From Sycon ciliatum (taxonomy: Eukaryota; Porifera; Calcarea; Leucosolenida; Sycettidae): a DNA stretch of 64,000 nt. Below the pieces are notes generated by a model. It worked only from the letters and a program-made list of their open reading frames with translations. It did no database searches and was not told where the DNA came from. Position 1 is the first letter of the stretch; each line of letters begins with the position of its first letter. The stretch lies in the NCBI RefSeq assembly GCF_964019385.1, contig NC_088650.1, positions 26,437,266-26,501,265 on the forward strand, written 5' to 3'. Made by a program: the position numbers and the translations under genes. This document shows positions 21,088 to 34,600 of this stretch, in pieces.

Positions 21088-24000
21088 GCGCACAAGACGG
21101 GCACCTGTTTGGCTATGATTTCAAGTTTCGTGTACGAAACAATCATCAGATTCTCTATGTGCGTGCGTGCATATGTGCATGTGTGTGCGTGCACGTGCGT
21201 ACATGCGTACACACACACCAGTTGGAGAGCACCCTATTCTAAAAGTACAATGCCTTCGTCGACCTCCCGTGCTTTTGCTGTCTTCAGTGCACATGGTTAT
21301 GCATTTACCATCATGTCCCAATTAGGACATCATCTCAAAGTATACTGAAGGACTTGTTTGCATCGGAACAGGATGCTGTGTAACGAATTATTGCGGAACT
21401 TTCTTCTTGGCATGCTGTGCTTCTTCATACCACTATCATGTGCGTTGTGCGCGCGTCGTATTTCCCTTTTTCTCGTTGTGTTCTTGGCTGTGGCTGGCTG
21501 GCTGGCTGGCTGCAGAACGTCATAATCAGGATGAGCGCCAGCGTGTGTTCAAGCTTCTGCTGCAGCCACCGTTCAGTCCCCTACAGCCTGATCTTCACAT
21601 GCATGTCCAGCGTGACAATGCGTGGCGACGCATGGAGCGTGTGGCTGAGCTGGGCATGATGGATCTAATGCGCGTTCCGTGGTACGTAGTGTGTGTATGT
21701 GTGTAGGTGTGTGTGTGCACGCGTGTGTGCGTGTATGTGTGTGACTGTGTGTGTGTGTGTATGTGTGTGTATGTGTGTGTGGTGTGTGTGTGTGTGTGTC
21801 TACCCGCATGTATGTATGTATGTATGTATGTATGTATGTATGTATGTATGTATGTGCTTTCAGATGCATCGCCCTTTGACATTCATTTGCGTTGGATCAA
21901 TACACAAACTGCCATGGTCATAGCCTGCCTTGTCTTCATAAGTAGTACAGGTAGCTGTCTACCACTGATGATGAAAGTGCACGGAAATGTTTTGTAAACG
22001 TGTGCCAGCAATGGAAGCGTTTTGATCATTTGACATGGGCTCTAGTTCATGGTAACCATGCATCCTCACTACACTCCAGTGCTCTACAGGGACTGCCAGC
22101 TGCCAAAGAACGAACTAGCTAGCATTTCACCAAGCACAGTATACCGTTATATACACAGGTTCTCCACTGCGCATAGACTGCTGTGCGCGCAAATAAGAGC
22201 AGCCTGGGCTAGGAGGCTGATCGCCCAGTTCTTCGGCACCCGGCACTACTGTAGTTAATTGGTTGTTTATGAATATACAGTCAACTTTGCTTATAACGAC
22301 ACTCAGCGGGGCATCAGAAAAGTGTCCTTATTCGCGAAGTGTCGTTATACCCGAAGTCTCATTATATGTATTACAGTTGGATGGGACTTTGCTCTGGGCA
22401 TGGAGATTCTGTCGTTTTTCGCGAATTGTCGTTATATCCGCAGTAGTCGTTATTAGCGAAGTTGACTGTATTTAACAGTGTCTGTGCTATGGCCTCTTGT
22501 CTCTTGTGCAGGCCCAGCAAGGAGCAGAACATGAACCTGTGGGCCTGGCTAGAGTCGCTGAGCATGCACGACATGTCACTAGCCACTATGCTTGGTGCAC
22601 AGCTGGTAAGAGTTGCTGCATACATTGTGTCATGCAGCTTGTACTATTAGTGGCATAACTAAAATTTTCGTTCCGTGAAAATTATCCATAAATGCTGGAT
22701 GGCCCCTTACCAGTACTCTTTTTATAGAAGCGGAGCTCACGCCACAACCCAAACCACATTTGTAGTGGCTTCGTCCAGACTTGCTAACTCCTGCCTCACT
22801 GCCTCAGGCCACCTGGCAGCCATATCTCCAGGAGATCCCAATGAGCTCATCTCTTCGCTACTGCATTTAATTGGTATGGCTGCCACGCGTACAGTAGGTA
22901 TGCTAGCCTGATGGGATACGTTTCAGGCTTTCAGCTGGTCTACCTTCAAACACACAAACACAGCTGGTTGGCATACATGTACACGTAGTTCTTCGACTGA
23001 AGGCCCCACCTTCACCACATCTGCAGAGACGGAAAATGCCAGAGTGTGGCAGCAGTTTGTGGATGAAGACGTGGGTTTTCCACAAGTTTCCAGTAAAGCT
23101 GCAACCACGAGCCGCAGAGCCACACCTGGCCACATAGCCAATTGTCAGAAAAAAATCGAGTAACCCGAGCCACCTAGAAATGACCTACGCCTCACTGAGC
23201 AAGCAGAACCGACAACCCACCCACAACCAACCCAACTGGACCCAACAGCCCACTCACAACCAACTCAGCTGGAACCAACAGCCCAGCCCGGCCCGAACCC
23301 ATGTGTGTGTTTCCTGCTCTTTGCCTTTGTCTTTGCACAGGGCCTGTGTGTTGGAGCCATCATTACCATGGGAACGGACGAGCAGCGGGGTGAGCGTTGC
23401 GGCTTTCTTTCTGCTCTTTCTATGCATTAGCATAGGATGCGTGTTCAGTTTTCATGGTGTGATGCTTGCATAGATTTGTTTCATGGGCACGTGCATATGC
23501 TGTGTGTGTGGCCGTATTGAAGAGTCCGAGTCATGTGTGTGATCCTCACCCGCCTTACTGCTTGAAGTTCTATTGGTGGGCTGTGCGTTGCCGGGGTCAT
23601 GTTTGCTTTGTGCATCTCCATGCCTGCTACTGTGCACTGCTTAGCTAGGTTCATGAATGCAACTCTGAGGAGCTGAAGCTCACCGTTCAGAATAGCAAGC
23701 TTATCCCTGGGGATTTCCCTATCCTGGGTGATATTATATCCTAAGCCGAGGAGATTTCCCTATTCCAGGGGATTTCCCTATCCCACGTGATCTCCCTAGC
23801 CGAGGGGATTTTCCTATGCCAGGGGATTTTTGTCTTCTTATGTGTTCCACGTGTACTATACATGCACTGTGCATGCATGCTGTTGTATTTGCAGAGGAGC
23901 TGATACCTGGTCTCGTTTCCTGCAAGCATCGCGGATGCTTTGCTATGACGGAGCTTGGCCATGGCTCGAATGTACGAGGTCAGTGTAACGAGTGCTGTGT

Positions 24001-25304
24001 ATTGGAGGGTGCGTGTAGAGAGGCTCATGGCCGTTACAATACATGTACAGTCAGACATGTTCAGTTGTGCTCGCTGAAATCCGACCCAGATTGCGTATTT
24101 GACGCCCCTAACGTTAGCTTGCACAGCCTGTGACGGCCTAGACGTGGGATGGGTGTTGCTGCGGGAGCATACACATGTATAAATGCAGTGATGTCATGTG
24201 AACTGGTCCAGGGCACCACCTTTCCCTTGGGTCAGATTTCACCAAGCACAACTGTACATTGTAACTCTTCCACATGCCACCGCTCTTTTCTTTTCTCTTG
24301 GTATATTCTTGATCAAACTTCCCTCGGATGTTGAGCCAATAGTAATATGATTGTAAATAGAAAAGGACCTATAAGTGGACCTTGGTGGACTGTTAGCCAT
24401 ACAGTAACTAGTAACTTATAGGTCCTTTTCTATTTACAAACTTCCCTCGATGACGTTAGGCATCATTTACCTTTGCAAGATCAGCCACTTTGTGCAGCAC
24501 ATGTGCTTTCGTCTTATCAAGTGAAGAAGAACACCTTGGCCGACACAAGGAGCTCAATTATGTACCGGAGATTGCGAATGAGCAGTGACACTTTTAGGCA
24601 GATCAGTAACCTGGGCTGCTGATTCGGACTGCAAGCCCATCTCACATCTTTTGTAAGCACCATCTCATTACCGTTCTTTTTTTAACTATCTTTTTATCCC
24701 CGCACGCCACCACGTCCAGATCTGGAGACCATGGCAACGTTTGATCCAAGCACGAAGGAGTTTGTCATCCACACCCCTAGCAACTCGGCACAGAAATTCT
24801 GGATCGGCGGTGGAGGTAAGGTTGCAAGGCGCCAAATGTCAGTCTGGCTGACTCTGGCGCCAACTGTGAATACGTGCAATTCAGAAACTGCTTGGCACGC
24901 GGGCCCGTCGTTCAGTGAGCACGTCACATACAATACAATACATGTCTCCATTTCCACTGTTTCCCAGTATATCCAGCTCCCCTTGTCTAGGACATGGGCA
25001 TTGCGATTTGTTCATGTTTCGCTAGCAGCTAGTCTCGCAGGCAATTTATTTTCTTACCGAGTACTCTAGGTATCCATGGGAACTTGTGCGGCGAAGCGAG
25101 GCGAGATCTCACCGCGCATGCCGTTTTTGTTCTGGTTTTTAACAACTCCAGTTGATGCACACATAGCAGTGGTGATGGCACAGCTCTACACGCAGGGACA
25201 GTCTTGCGGAGTGCACGGCTTTACAGTACGGCTGCGCGACGACACCGGCCAGCTGAGACCGGGTGTCAGGGTGGCCGACGTAGGCCACAAGATCGGCTTG
25301 AATG
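20460..25304 (+). CDS. acyl-CoA oxidase exons 1-7 (N-terminal and flavin domain)
   Basis: Exons 20460-20496 (MPGVVAELQQFIE...), 21516-21681, 22512-22605, 23341-23389, 23895-23978, 24720-24815 and 25152-25304. Exon 2 starts RHNQDERQRVFKLLL; exon 4 holds VGAIITMGTDEQR; exon 5 the TELGHGSN flavin motif; exon 6 ATFDPSTKEFVIHTP; exon 7 the beta-barrel segment with GVHGFTVRLRD and VGHKIGLNG. The donors are GTAAGT, GTACGT, GTAAGA, GTGAGC, GTCAGT, GTAAGG and GTACGA. Confidence 0.9.
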
Positions 25305-25556
25305 GTACGATGGGAGCTGTTTCATTTTAATACCTGTGTTAAAAATGATGTGCTATGAATGTTGCAAAAGCCGAAGCAACTTCGAATGAACAGCTTACAG
25401 TTTGTGAGCATCATGGTTTACTGTGTTAACTACTAGCAACATACTGGTAATACCAATTTTGACTTTGATATGTTCATTCTATTTGTCGACCCTAATCTGG
25501 CTGAGGCCTGAGCAGAGAGTATTGCACCACTGTTGTCTGCTTGCATTCTGTTCTAT

Positions 25557-25609
<53 letters not shown>

Positions 25610-28600
25610 ACGCGTGTGTGCATGCGTCCATGCGTATGCGTGTTTGTGTGTGTGTGTTAGGTGTTTCCAACGCCCGCTTTTGGTTCGACAAGGTGCGTGT
25701 GCCGCTTGGTTCTCTACTGAGTCGCTATGGCGGTGTTGATGCTGACGGTGCATACTCATCCTTCATAGGTAAGACCGTGTCCGCTATCATCACCAGGCCA
25801 ATCAGTCCATTGTGCAATGACTTAATTTGTACCATAAACACCCCACACAGCCACCTGGGCATGGTCGTCTGGGGTGTTGAACAGTGATCTACTTATCCCA
25901 GCGTACTCACATGATTTACTCATACCTTCCGTATTTGGCAATGCGCAATGGGCCTATTGCGCGATGGTAATGTGCCAGGTTATCCTCTTCGAACACATGT
26001 CACACGAAAAGTTTCTTGCTACTGGATATGGCCTGGATGTGGCTTGGGTGTGCATGACTTTTAGATCGCTCAGTCATTCATCAGCAATTCTTGACAACAG
26101 AACTACTTCCATGCGGTTGAACATCGACTTATTTAACTAAGGCAATCGAAGGCAAAGAGAACCAATCTGGTTTTGCAGGGTAACTTTGACAACAGGATTT
26201 TGAAAATTGTGGGAGCAAGTTGAAGGCTAGTGACCTACTTTTTTAGAATAGCCCCATGCTTTCTTTCTGTCCCTACGAAGAGCCAAGCCATATCACCTCA
26301 GAGCGTGTTTTCTCTACTGTAGTCATGGATGTGTGTCCTGCGTGCGTTGTATTTCCTCTGTGCCATTACAGAGGACAGAAACCTGCGTTTTGCCATGTGT
26401 CTGGCTGAGTTACTGCGAGGGCGCATTGCAATTGTAAGTAGTACATACGCATACTGGTACGCAGCTGGGGCAAGTGAAGTCCGGGCAGACGTTCGCTTAC
26501 GGTGCTGGAGGCCAAGCGCCCGTACACACTGTAGTTGAAATGGGTACTCTGCAGTCGAGAGTCGGCACTGCGAATGTCGGACGTGCGCATACGGAGCTGA
26601 AGTGAACGTGGTCCTGCACCCATACACACCGTAATTGAAATGAGTACTTGGCACTGCATGTGTACGCCGATCCGGATAGCGCTCGCCACCGTTATTGTAC
26701 TTTGTGATTGGTAGGGTAGCGTGGTGCTGTTTGTTGCTTGCTGGACGGAGTGTTTTAGTCCCGTGCCTGGACGAACTGGTCTGGGTTTGCCACGATAGCG
26801 TTTTGGCCGTGCATGTCATGGTGTGGATGGGGATTAGGTCAGTGATTTGTGCATGTGATGGTGTGGATAGGGATTAGGTCAGTGATTTGTGCATGTGATG
26901 GTGTGGATAGGGATTAGGTCAGTGATTTGTGCATGTGATGGTGTGGATAGGGATTAGGTCAGTGATTTGTGCGGCGTCTACAGTAGGCCAGCGGTTTGTG
27001 TTGCGTGATGTGTAACGCACAGGCCATGTGTAACGTACAGGCCATGTGTAACGTACAGGCCGTCGCGGCTGTTGGAAACTTTGGGTCTGGGCGCATTCAT
27101 GGAACTATCCCTTTCTGGTTTTATCTAGATGCGGGGTGGGGCATGCACGCTTACAATCATGTGTGTGACATGAAAATATCAGGAAATATCATCAGAAACA
27201 CTGCTAGCCAGCAGGTTGAAATGTCGCTGTACTGCAAAGCAAAGCAGTCTTCTTCTTGCTTTCCACGCAGATCTGTGCGGCCGTGAGTATTAGCAAAGTG
27301 ACTGTCGGCACTGCTATTCGATACGGCTTGTCACGACGGCAGTTCAGGTACGCAGTGTATGCGGAAACTGTTGCCTGGGAAGAGATATGTATAGTGTGTA
27401 ATATATTGCATTAGTAGATTCGCCCGTGTGAATACTGTTTGCAAGAAAGAGGGGTGGAAATACATGCATAAGTTGATGGGTGAAGGTGAGCACCGTCCCA
27501 TGTGTGGATGTGTATTCAAGATGCGTGCTGTAGTCAATTGCTTGGTCTTGAACGTGTCTATCCTACTTTCTTGTCCGAATGTTCGTCTTTCTCGTGTACA
27601 GAACGCTTGGGTCTACAAACAGAGAAATTCAAGTCTCTTCTCCCGTCCCTTGCTTCCCTCCCTCTCTGTCGATTTGCTGTATGGTTTTCCCCTTTTGCGA
27701 GAAGACCGGCAGATCACAACATGGCTTTGCATTGGGAACTTGATGTTGTCTTTGTGTGCTGAATGCTCTGTACATGTCACCCTCTGTGCAGAGTCGGTAA
27801 TGGTGAGGAGATACTGCTGATGGACTACCCCATGCACCAGCGACGTCTCCTCCCCTACCTGGCCATGGCGTGAGTAACAACACTAACCGGAATAGCCCGT
27901 GAAAATCCTATTAAAACACTGGTTGTTTTCTCCACTAGCGAATGCAAAGCAAGCCAAGCGCATCCCGGGCTATTGAGCTAAGCGCACCATCTTGCACTGC
28001 AGTTGCATGGTTCATACGTGCATGACTATGCTGTGTGTGTGTTATCACTGCACGCCAAGTTCAAGCGATTGTGTATGTGTCGGTGCTGTTATCAGTTTTC
28101 CAGTGCTCTCTTGGATATCTGTGCGTGTGTTTGTTTTACGGTGACTCTTACAGTGACATAGGGACATGTGTGTGTGTGCATGTGTGCGTGTGTGTGCGTG
28201 CATGCGCTTGTGTGTTTGTTTGTTTGCGTGTCCTTATGATTGTGTCTGTGTCTATGTCTTCTGCCTGGCTGGTGTTGGGTTCACTGTGTAGGTACGCACT
28301 GCAGTGTGCCTCACATCGTGTGCAGGTGCAGTGGAATGAGCGCAGCGAGGACATCACGGAGCGCATGCAGCAGATGAAGACCATTCACATACTGACGTCG
28401 GGATACAAGGTACTGTGCCTTGTATCCCGAATTTCTGCTTACGGTACTGCTTGGGGTACTGCTTGGACAAGTAATTGTATAGATTCTTGGTTGGAGGAAA
28501 GCAAATCAGCACACGAAGCACAGAAGTCATAATTATCGTTTCGACTAGGCCTTTCGTACCATTACTTTTCAAGTCGAATACAATGGTGATTAACTGAACT

Positions 28601-31600
28601 TTTGTGTGCAAAAGAAGTACATGTATGTGCGAAAGTTGTCACTGTTTTGACATTGTAGTACCATGGTCCCCACTGTTGTTTGATATTCATTGTTTCACTA
28701 TGTAGTTGGCGCCACTAGCGCTACCTTTCAAAGTGCTATTTGGCCAATGCTCTGACCGCCAAATATGTAGTTGGCGCCACTAGCGCTACCTTTCAAAGTG
28801 CTATTTGGTCAATGCTCTGACCGCCAAATATGTAGTTGGCGCCACTAGCGCTACCTTTCAAAATGCTATTTGGTCAATGCTCTGACCGCCAAATATGTAG
28901 TTGGCGCCACTAGCGCTATCTTTTAAAGTGCTATTTTGTCAGTGCTCTGACCGCCAAAGCGCCGGTTATAACTTAGAAGGACTTGCTTGCTACCTTTGTA
29001 TTCAACTTGAAAAGTAATGGTACAAAAGGCCTGGTCGAAATGATATAGCGTCTGTGCTTCGTGTGCTGACAAGTAATTGTATATGTATTTCTAATATCTC
29101 CGCCTCCAGCACCAGATGATACAGAGGTGCGTGTTTGCATGGGTGCTTGTGTTTTCTGTCTCTTCTGTAGGCGGTGGGTGGCTGGTTTGCTCGTGACGCC
29201 ATTCAATCGTCCAGAGAGGCCTGTGGCGGCCTAGGTATGGTGGTTTAAACAGCGTACTGGTACATGGTGACGTCTCCAGCGTATGCAGGAATTTCTGCCT
29301 TTACCCAGCCCCGCTTGAATGTTAACTCATTGTACATCGAAGCACCTGTATGATTGTGCACTGTCTCTGGTCAGTTGATGTGTTAGCCCTATGCTGTGCA
29401 TCAGACTGTTTGCCCGGTTGCAATCAGTCCCTCCAGTGTACTGGGTAGCTGGTGCTGCATCGATACTTCCATGGAGACTGATGCACTACTCGAGATCGTT
29501 TTGAATGGTTGCCGTGGCAATATTTACATCACATGCTCTGCGTGCTGTTGCCGTGCAACCCTGTGAGTGTACCGGAGTTGTAATATTTTGATTCTTGACT
29601 ATAGTGTATGTATGCGTGTCTGGCTGCTCGTAGGTTATGCATCCTGGAATCACATAGGTCGACTCAAAGCCGACTTTGATGCTTCTTTGACGTATGAAGG
29701 TGAGCCATTCTTGTACAAGTGTACCGTGTTCATTTGTGCACTCTTGCGATACTATGTATAGTGCACTGTGTACAATGTACTGTCATCGGGTGTACACGAA
29801 TTAGGAAGTGGAGAGATGAAGAGAGATATTGGCAGCCAGTGCCGGGCAGACTTGTGAAGGTTTCCGTACATCGTTGGGCTTCGCTTCATTCTATAAGAGA
29901 TTGCAGCCCGAGCTTTGACGTGCGGGGAGTCGGGGTTGATGCGTGCACATGCTGTATGCTATTGCTGGATTGGAATGTGTTTTACAGCAGTAGGTCGCCA
30001 CCCCGATCGCTTGTTGTAGAGACCATGGATCATGTACAACTTCCTAACCTGGGGTCAAGATTGACCTACTTTCGGGCATTATGATCTAGTGTGGTCTCCG
30101 TGATTACTAAGATTCTCCTGTGATGATCAGTTCCTATTGTAAATGCCAAGCCATGTTACATTCAAATGTCCTACAGTACATGTGTCCAGCTCTTCAACAC
30201 TACGCTCTGTTCCATCTTGTTTCCGCTCCCGCAGGTGATAATTGCGTTCTCCTAGCACTGACGACTCGCCAGCTAATGAAGATGTACCGCAAGGTATGCA
30301 TACATGCCGTTCATCTCACTTTATCACAATGTACAGGAATGTTAACACTTGTATCAGTATTACTTGGTACTCGTACATGAGCCACCGAACATCATACCCC
30401 CCAAACACACACCTAACCCCCCGGCCCCCACACGCACACACCAGCTGTGCACCATTATCCATACAACACGCCTTAATTCCAAGAGCTTCTTCAAACTCCG
30501 CCGCCGCCAGTTACGAGCCAAACAATCATACTCAATGGTCTCTTCGCTGCTGTACAACTCTTGGATGGTGACCAAATTACATCAGGCACAGGCCAGGCCG
30601 TTCTCATGTTGAAGGGCTGTATGCTGGTGCGCGGATTGTACTAGCTCTAGGTATGGGATGATCCGCTGTGGCTAGTTGCCTGTTGCAGTGTGTTGTCTGC
30701 CTTGATGCTACGGCTGCATGGTATGTGGCGGTGATGTAGAAGCATGGATGTGTCTAGCGTACCGGGTCACGTCCATGGGAATGAATCTATTGTATCTTCA
30801 ATCACTAAAGTAACGCGAGATGCCGCTACTTTTGTCCGCCGAGAGGTCGTATAGCAAGGTAGCAACGTACTATGCCTAATGTAGGTGTTTAACAAGCACA
30901 CATTCTCTTGCGTTTGTTCTCCCTATCTTGCTGCATAGGGCGTGGCAAAGAGGGGATTCCCCGCCGACAGCATGATGTCACACCAGAATAGCATGCTGCA
31001 GGACCAGCTCGACTTGCAGTCTCTCAGATATCCGGTCATGTGGCAAGCAAGCGATGGTGACACCGACGCTGGCAGGGTGGTGAATGCGGGCAATCTCTTT
31101 GATGTACCTCTTCGACGGCATCCTGGTAAGCTGATGCTGCTGTTGTTGCTGTTGCTGCTGCCAATTATCAAGTACTTCCATTGCACCCACATGTACTCGG
31201 TATGGCTCTTCACTAATGTAGTGTGACATGGTGGAAAACAAGAAAGGTACTCTGGCAATACAATAATATTATGGTTGAGATCTACATTTAAATAGAACCT
31301 GCCAAGCGGCGACCACCTGTCCCAGCAGACCAGTACAAGCAGGACTGAAGTGTGATTTCCACTCACATGACCCTAGACAAGGGAACCACCTGTACTGCTA
31401 CAAGGGCCGTATTCGGGGGTTCCGTGATCGGTCGGCTTTGACAGGTTTCGGCATCACTCTACACTTTTCGGGCACCTGTAGGTGTTGGTGTTTTCTTTGT
31501 CGTTCTTAGCTACTACCTCTGTTCTGTCTGTGGCACACTCTCAGTGTTTCTACTCAACTGTCTGGAAGTGCGGGAGAAACTCTACATGGACCTGCTGTCC

Positions 31601-34600
31601 AAACAGTTACAAGTGGAGCAAGACAAGGTGAAGCATGTGCCTGCCAGTGAAGGTTAGTGAATGTAACTTACCTTGTGATTGTTAGCTGATGGTCTAGCAC
31701 CGTCCTGGGTAGGCTATCCAAGCGCGTAGCCTCTGGTTGTTTTGCAATTGGTAGTAGTAGTAGTAGTATTTATTATTTTTTAATTGGCGTGCCTTTTAGT
31801 TTCGTATTTCTTCTAACCGTTGTCCTGTGTACAGACTACTATCACAGTCAGTCCGCAACCTTTGACCTCGTTTCCCTAGCTAACCTGGGCAAAGTTTGTC
31901 TAGATATTGGCAATCCATAGCGATTTTAAAATTGATTGGAAATTAATTTGTAATTTCAGCCCCAGTTTGCGGGAAGCACATTGATCAGTCACCATGGCCG
32001 GCGTTTTGTGCTCACTGCTCATACAACCAGATGTGTTCGTTCACGACAGACTAACATACGTTGTATGTCTTGCACGCTGTATTGGTCATCTATTTCAGTC
32101 GATGACAGGATATGGAACGCGTGTGGCTCTCTCGCGGTGGACTGCGGCAAAGCTTTCTTTGAGAGGTAAGTTAAAAAGAGAATTGTGTGTCAGCATTAGC
32201 TGAAGCACTGTGAGTTCTTACTTCTCACATAATGCATCATTGTTCATAATTTTCTTCTCACTGTGCTGCTGCACAGCACGGTTTGTCTACTCTATTTTCT
32301 TCGTTAACGGGCAGTTATGGTGTGGTGGTTGATGAAAACATATTTTCTTGCTTGTTTGTCCATAGTTTTATTGTTTCACCCTGAGGATGGGCCATGCATA
32401 CCCAACAGATTGGTGACGATAGAGAGATGTTTGCGGCAAGGAGACCATGTGGTGTGACTGCCGAGACTGACTAGTGGGTATTTCATTGTTGTTGCTGCTG
32501 CTGCTGTTCTTGTTGTCACTGTTTTTGCATTCCGTTACTGCCAATACAGACAAATTCTGCAATGGTTTATCGAAGACATTGGCACGGTGAAGAGCAAGAC
32601 AGCCCATACTCTGCTCAGCAAACTTGCCAGTCTGTACGGATTGTGGTTGGTGCTTGCCGATGCCAGGTGAGTCAGCTTGCCCAAACAGCGGCATTACTGT
32701 AACGGGTCGTACTAAGTTAGTATGTCCGCAATACAGGCCCAACATTTGAACAAAACCGAATGATATCGATCCGATCCATTTGTTCCGCAAGGGTGAAACG
32801 AATGCGTCACGAGTGTGACAGAGGACATACAGCGTACTCGCCCAACATCCCGGAATCTCCAGTCACAGAACCATGCCCACCAGGATGCGGTACTTACTAA
32901 TTACAGTGCATTTCAAAAATATAGACGCCTGGCAGTTTTGAAATATTTTGGCTGGAGCTTTCTGAGAATTTTTCCCCGAATATTGCTCAGGTCCTTCTCC
33001 CAATTACTCTCATAAGCGACCAGATAACAAACGCCCAATTTCGAAAAATTTTATGCACAAAACAATCACAGATTTTATGTGGCTTTTGGAAATCATGCGT
33101 CTATATTTTTGAAATGCAATGTAGTTTGGTACCTTCGGTCACACCCTTTCACGAATTGTGCATCTACTGTTTGTTCTAGAAGGCAAGGATGCAGAGGTTT
33201 TGCATTAACAAAATTCTGGTGATCGGTGTGGTCCTCCACAGGTTTTGTGGAACGTCTTCGCTCAGTGTTGGCATACAGGACGAGATGCGGCAGGAGTTCG
33301 ATGCCCTGCTGGCCGAGGTATGTTGACACAGTTCAGGACACATCAACATGCTGTCTGACACATGCCTGGCGAACAGTACTGCAGTGACAGTTGAGTCTGG
33401 GGAGAGCTCACTACAATTGTACACTCCATTCATCCTAAACTAGCACTCTGACTTGTTGGTGTCCTCCACGTTTAAATGTAGATATCGTTAAGACAAGCCA
33501 CATTCGAGGCCGGAAAAAGTCCAAAGATAGGGAATTAAAAATCAGCCCGGTTTTACAAAATAAGGACAGGTGTGGAGTTGCACATCCCAAACCCAGATCT
33601 TTTGAATTTAAAGAGGATTTTTAGTCTCAATTCAGTCAAAACCGGACTTCTATAAGCCAGCGGGAATACTTTGGATGAATTGACTATAGCAAACAATGTA
33701 CATGTACCCTCTTGTCCGGTATAATACAGCGCCTGGCTTATGTACTACCGTAGTAATCATCCCTCAAACACACCATAACCACCCACCACCACCCACCACC
33801 ACCATCTTCATTCCTGGCTGCATATTTTGGCCGAACAGCATGGTTATCTGTATGATGCTGGTGTAGGTAGAATGGATGTCATCACTACTAAGTAAGTCTT
33901 ATATTCTCCATGCCTGTGCTTATAGGTGCGTGTACACTGCCGATGCTTAGTGGATGGCCTGTGCGTGCCGGACAGCTTCCTAGGACCCATTGCGCTAGTC
34001 CGTAAGTGCGCGGCATGCATGTCACTATTGCATACGCTAAATATCTAGACCATTTCCACAATACATCAGCCAGGCACATCAGCCAGGCACATAGCAATTC
34101 CTGTGCCGTGTGACCCAGCAGTCACTAGTCACTGCATACATGATTGTACAGTTAGTTGTGCTTGGTGAAATCCGGCCCAAAGTGTGCACCCTCAATTTGC
34201 ACGATCCAGGACACCCTGGAAGTGGTACGAATGCGGACGGACGTACACATGCACAAGTACGTGTACGGTGATGGTATATAGAAGCCTTGCTTGAAAGTTG
34301 TTCGATTTCGACAGCATGTTGCAAGACCAGGACTCTGCCAACCGGGTTATAGTTGTAGTCAGGAGCACTATGCGTCCTCGCCTTGTAACATGCTGTCGAA
34401 ATCGAAAACATCCACAGTGATGTAATCCTAACTGGTCTAGGGTGCGCCAGTTTTGCACGTTGGGTCGGATTTCAGTGAGCGCAACTGTAGGTATATCAGG
34501 AACAATTTCTGCCTCCTCTTTCATAGCAAGTTATTAGGTCGGCCCTGCCTGTGTAGGGTACGGAGAAGAAAATCTAAAATTCTGGCCATCCCAAACCCCG

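Noticed and set aside
20826-21242. Cys-Val and Thr-His repeat frames (also 21573-21997, 25423-25887, 63034-63395)
   Set aside because: Products of C A/G T microsatellites, not proteins.
21961-21990. Third hammerhead-like CTGATGATGAAA
   Set aside because: No GAAAC box at a workable distance and no stems.
22049-22258. 69-codon frame in ACOX intron 2
   Set aside because: Exons 2 and 3 join in phase without it, and it has no family motif.
31960-32030. Possible acyl-CoA oxidase exon with KHIDQSPWPAFCAHC after an AG acceptor
   Set aside because: It runs into a stop with no in-phase donor, while 32099-32165 splices in phase and has the expected helix.
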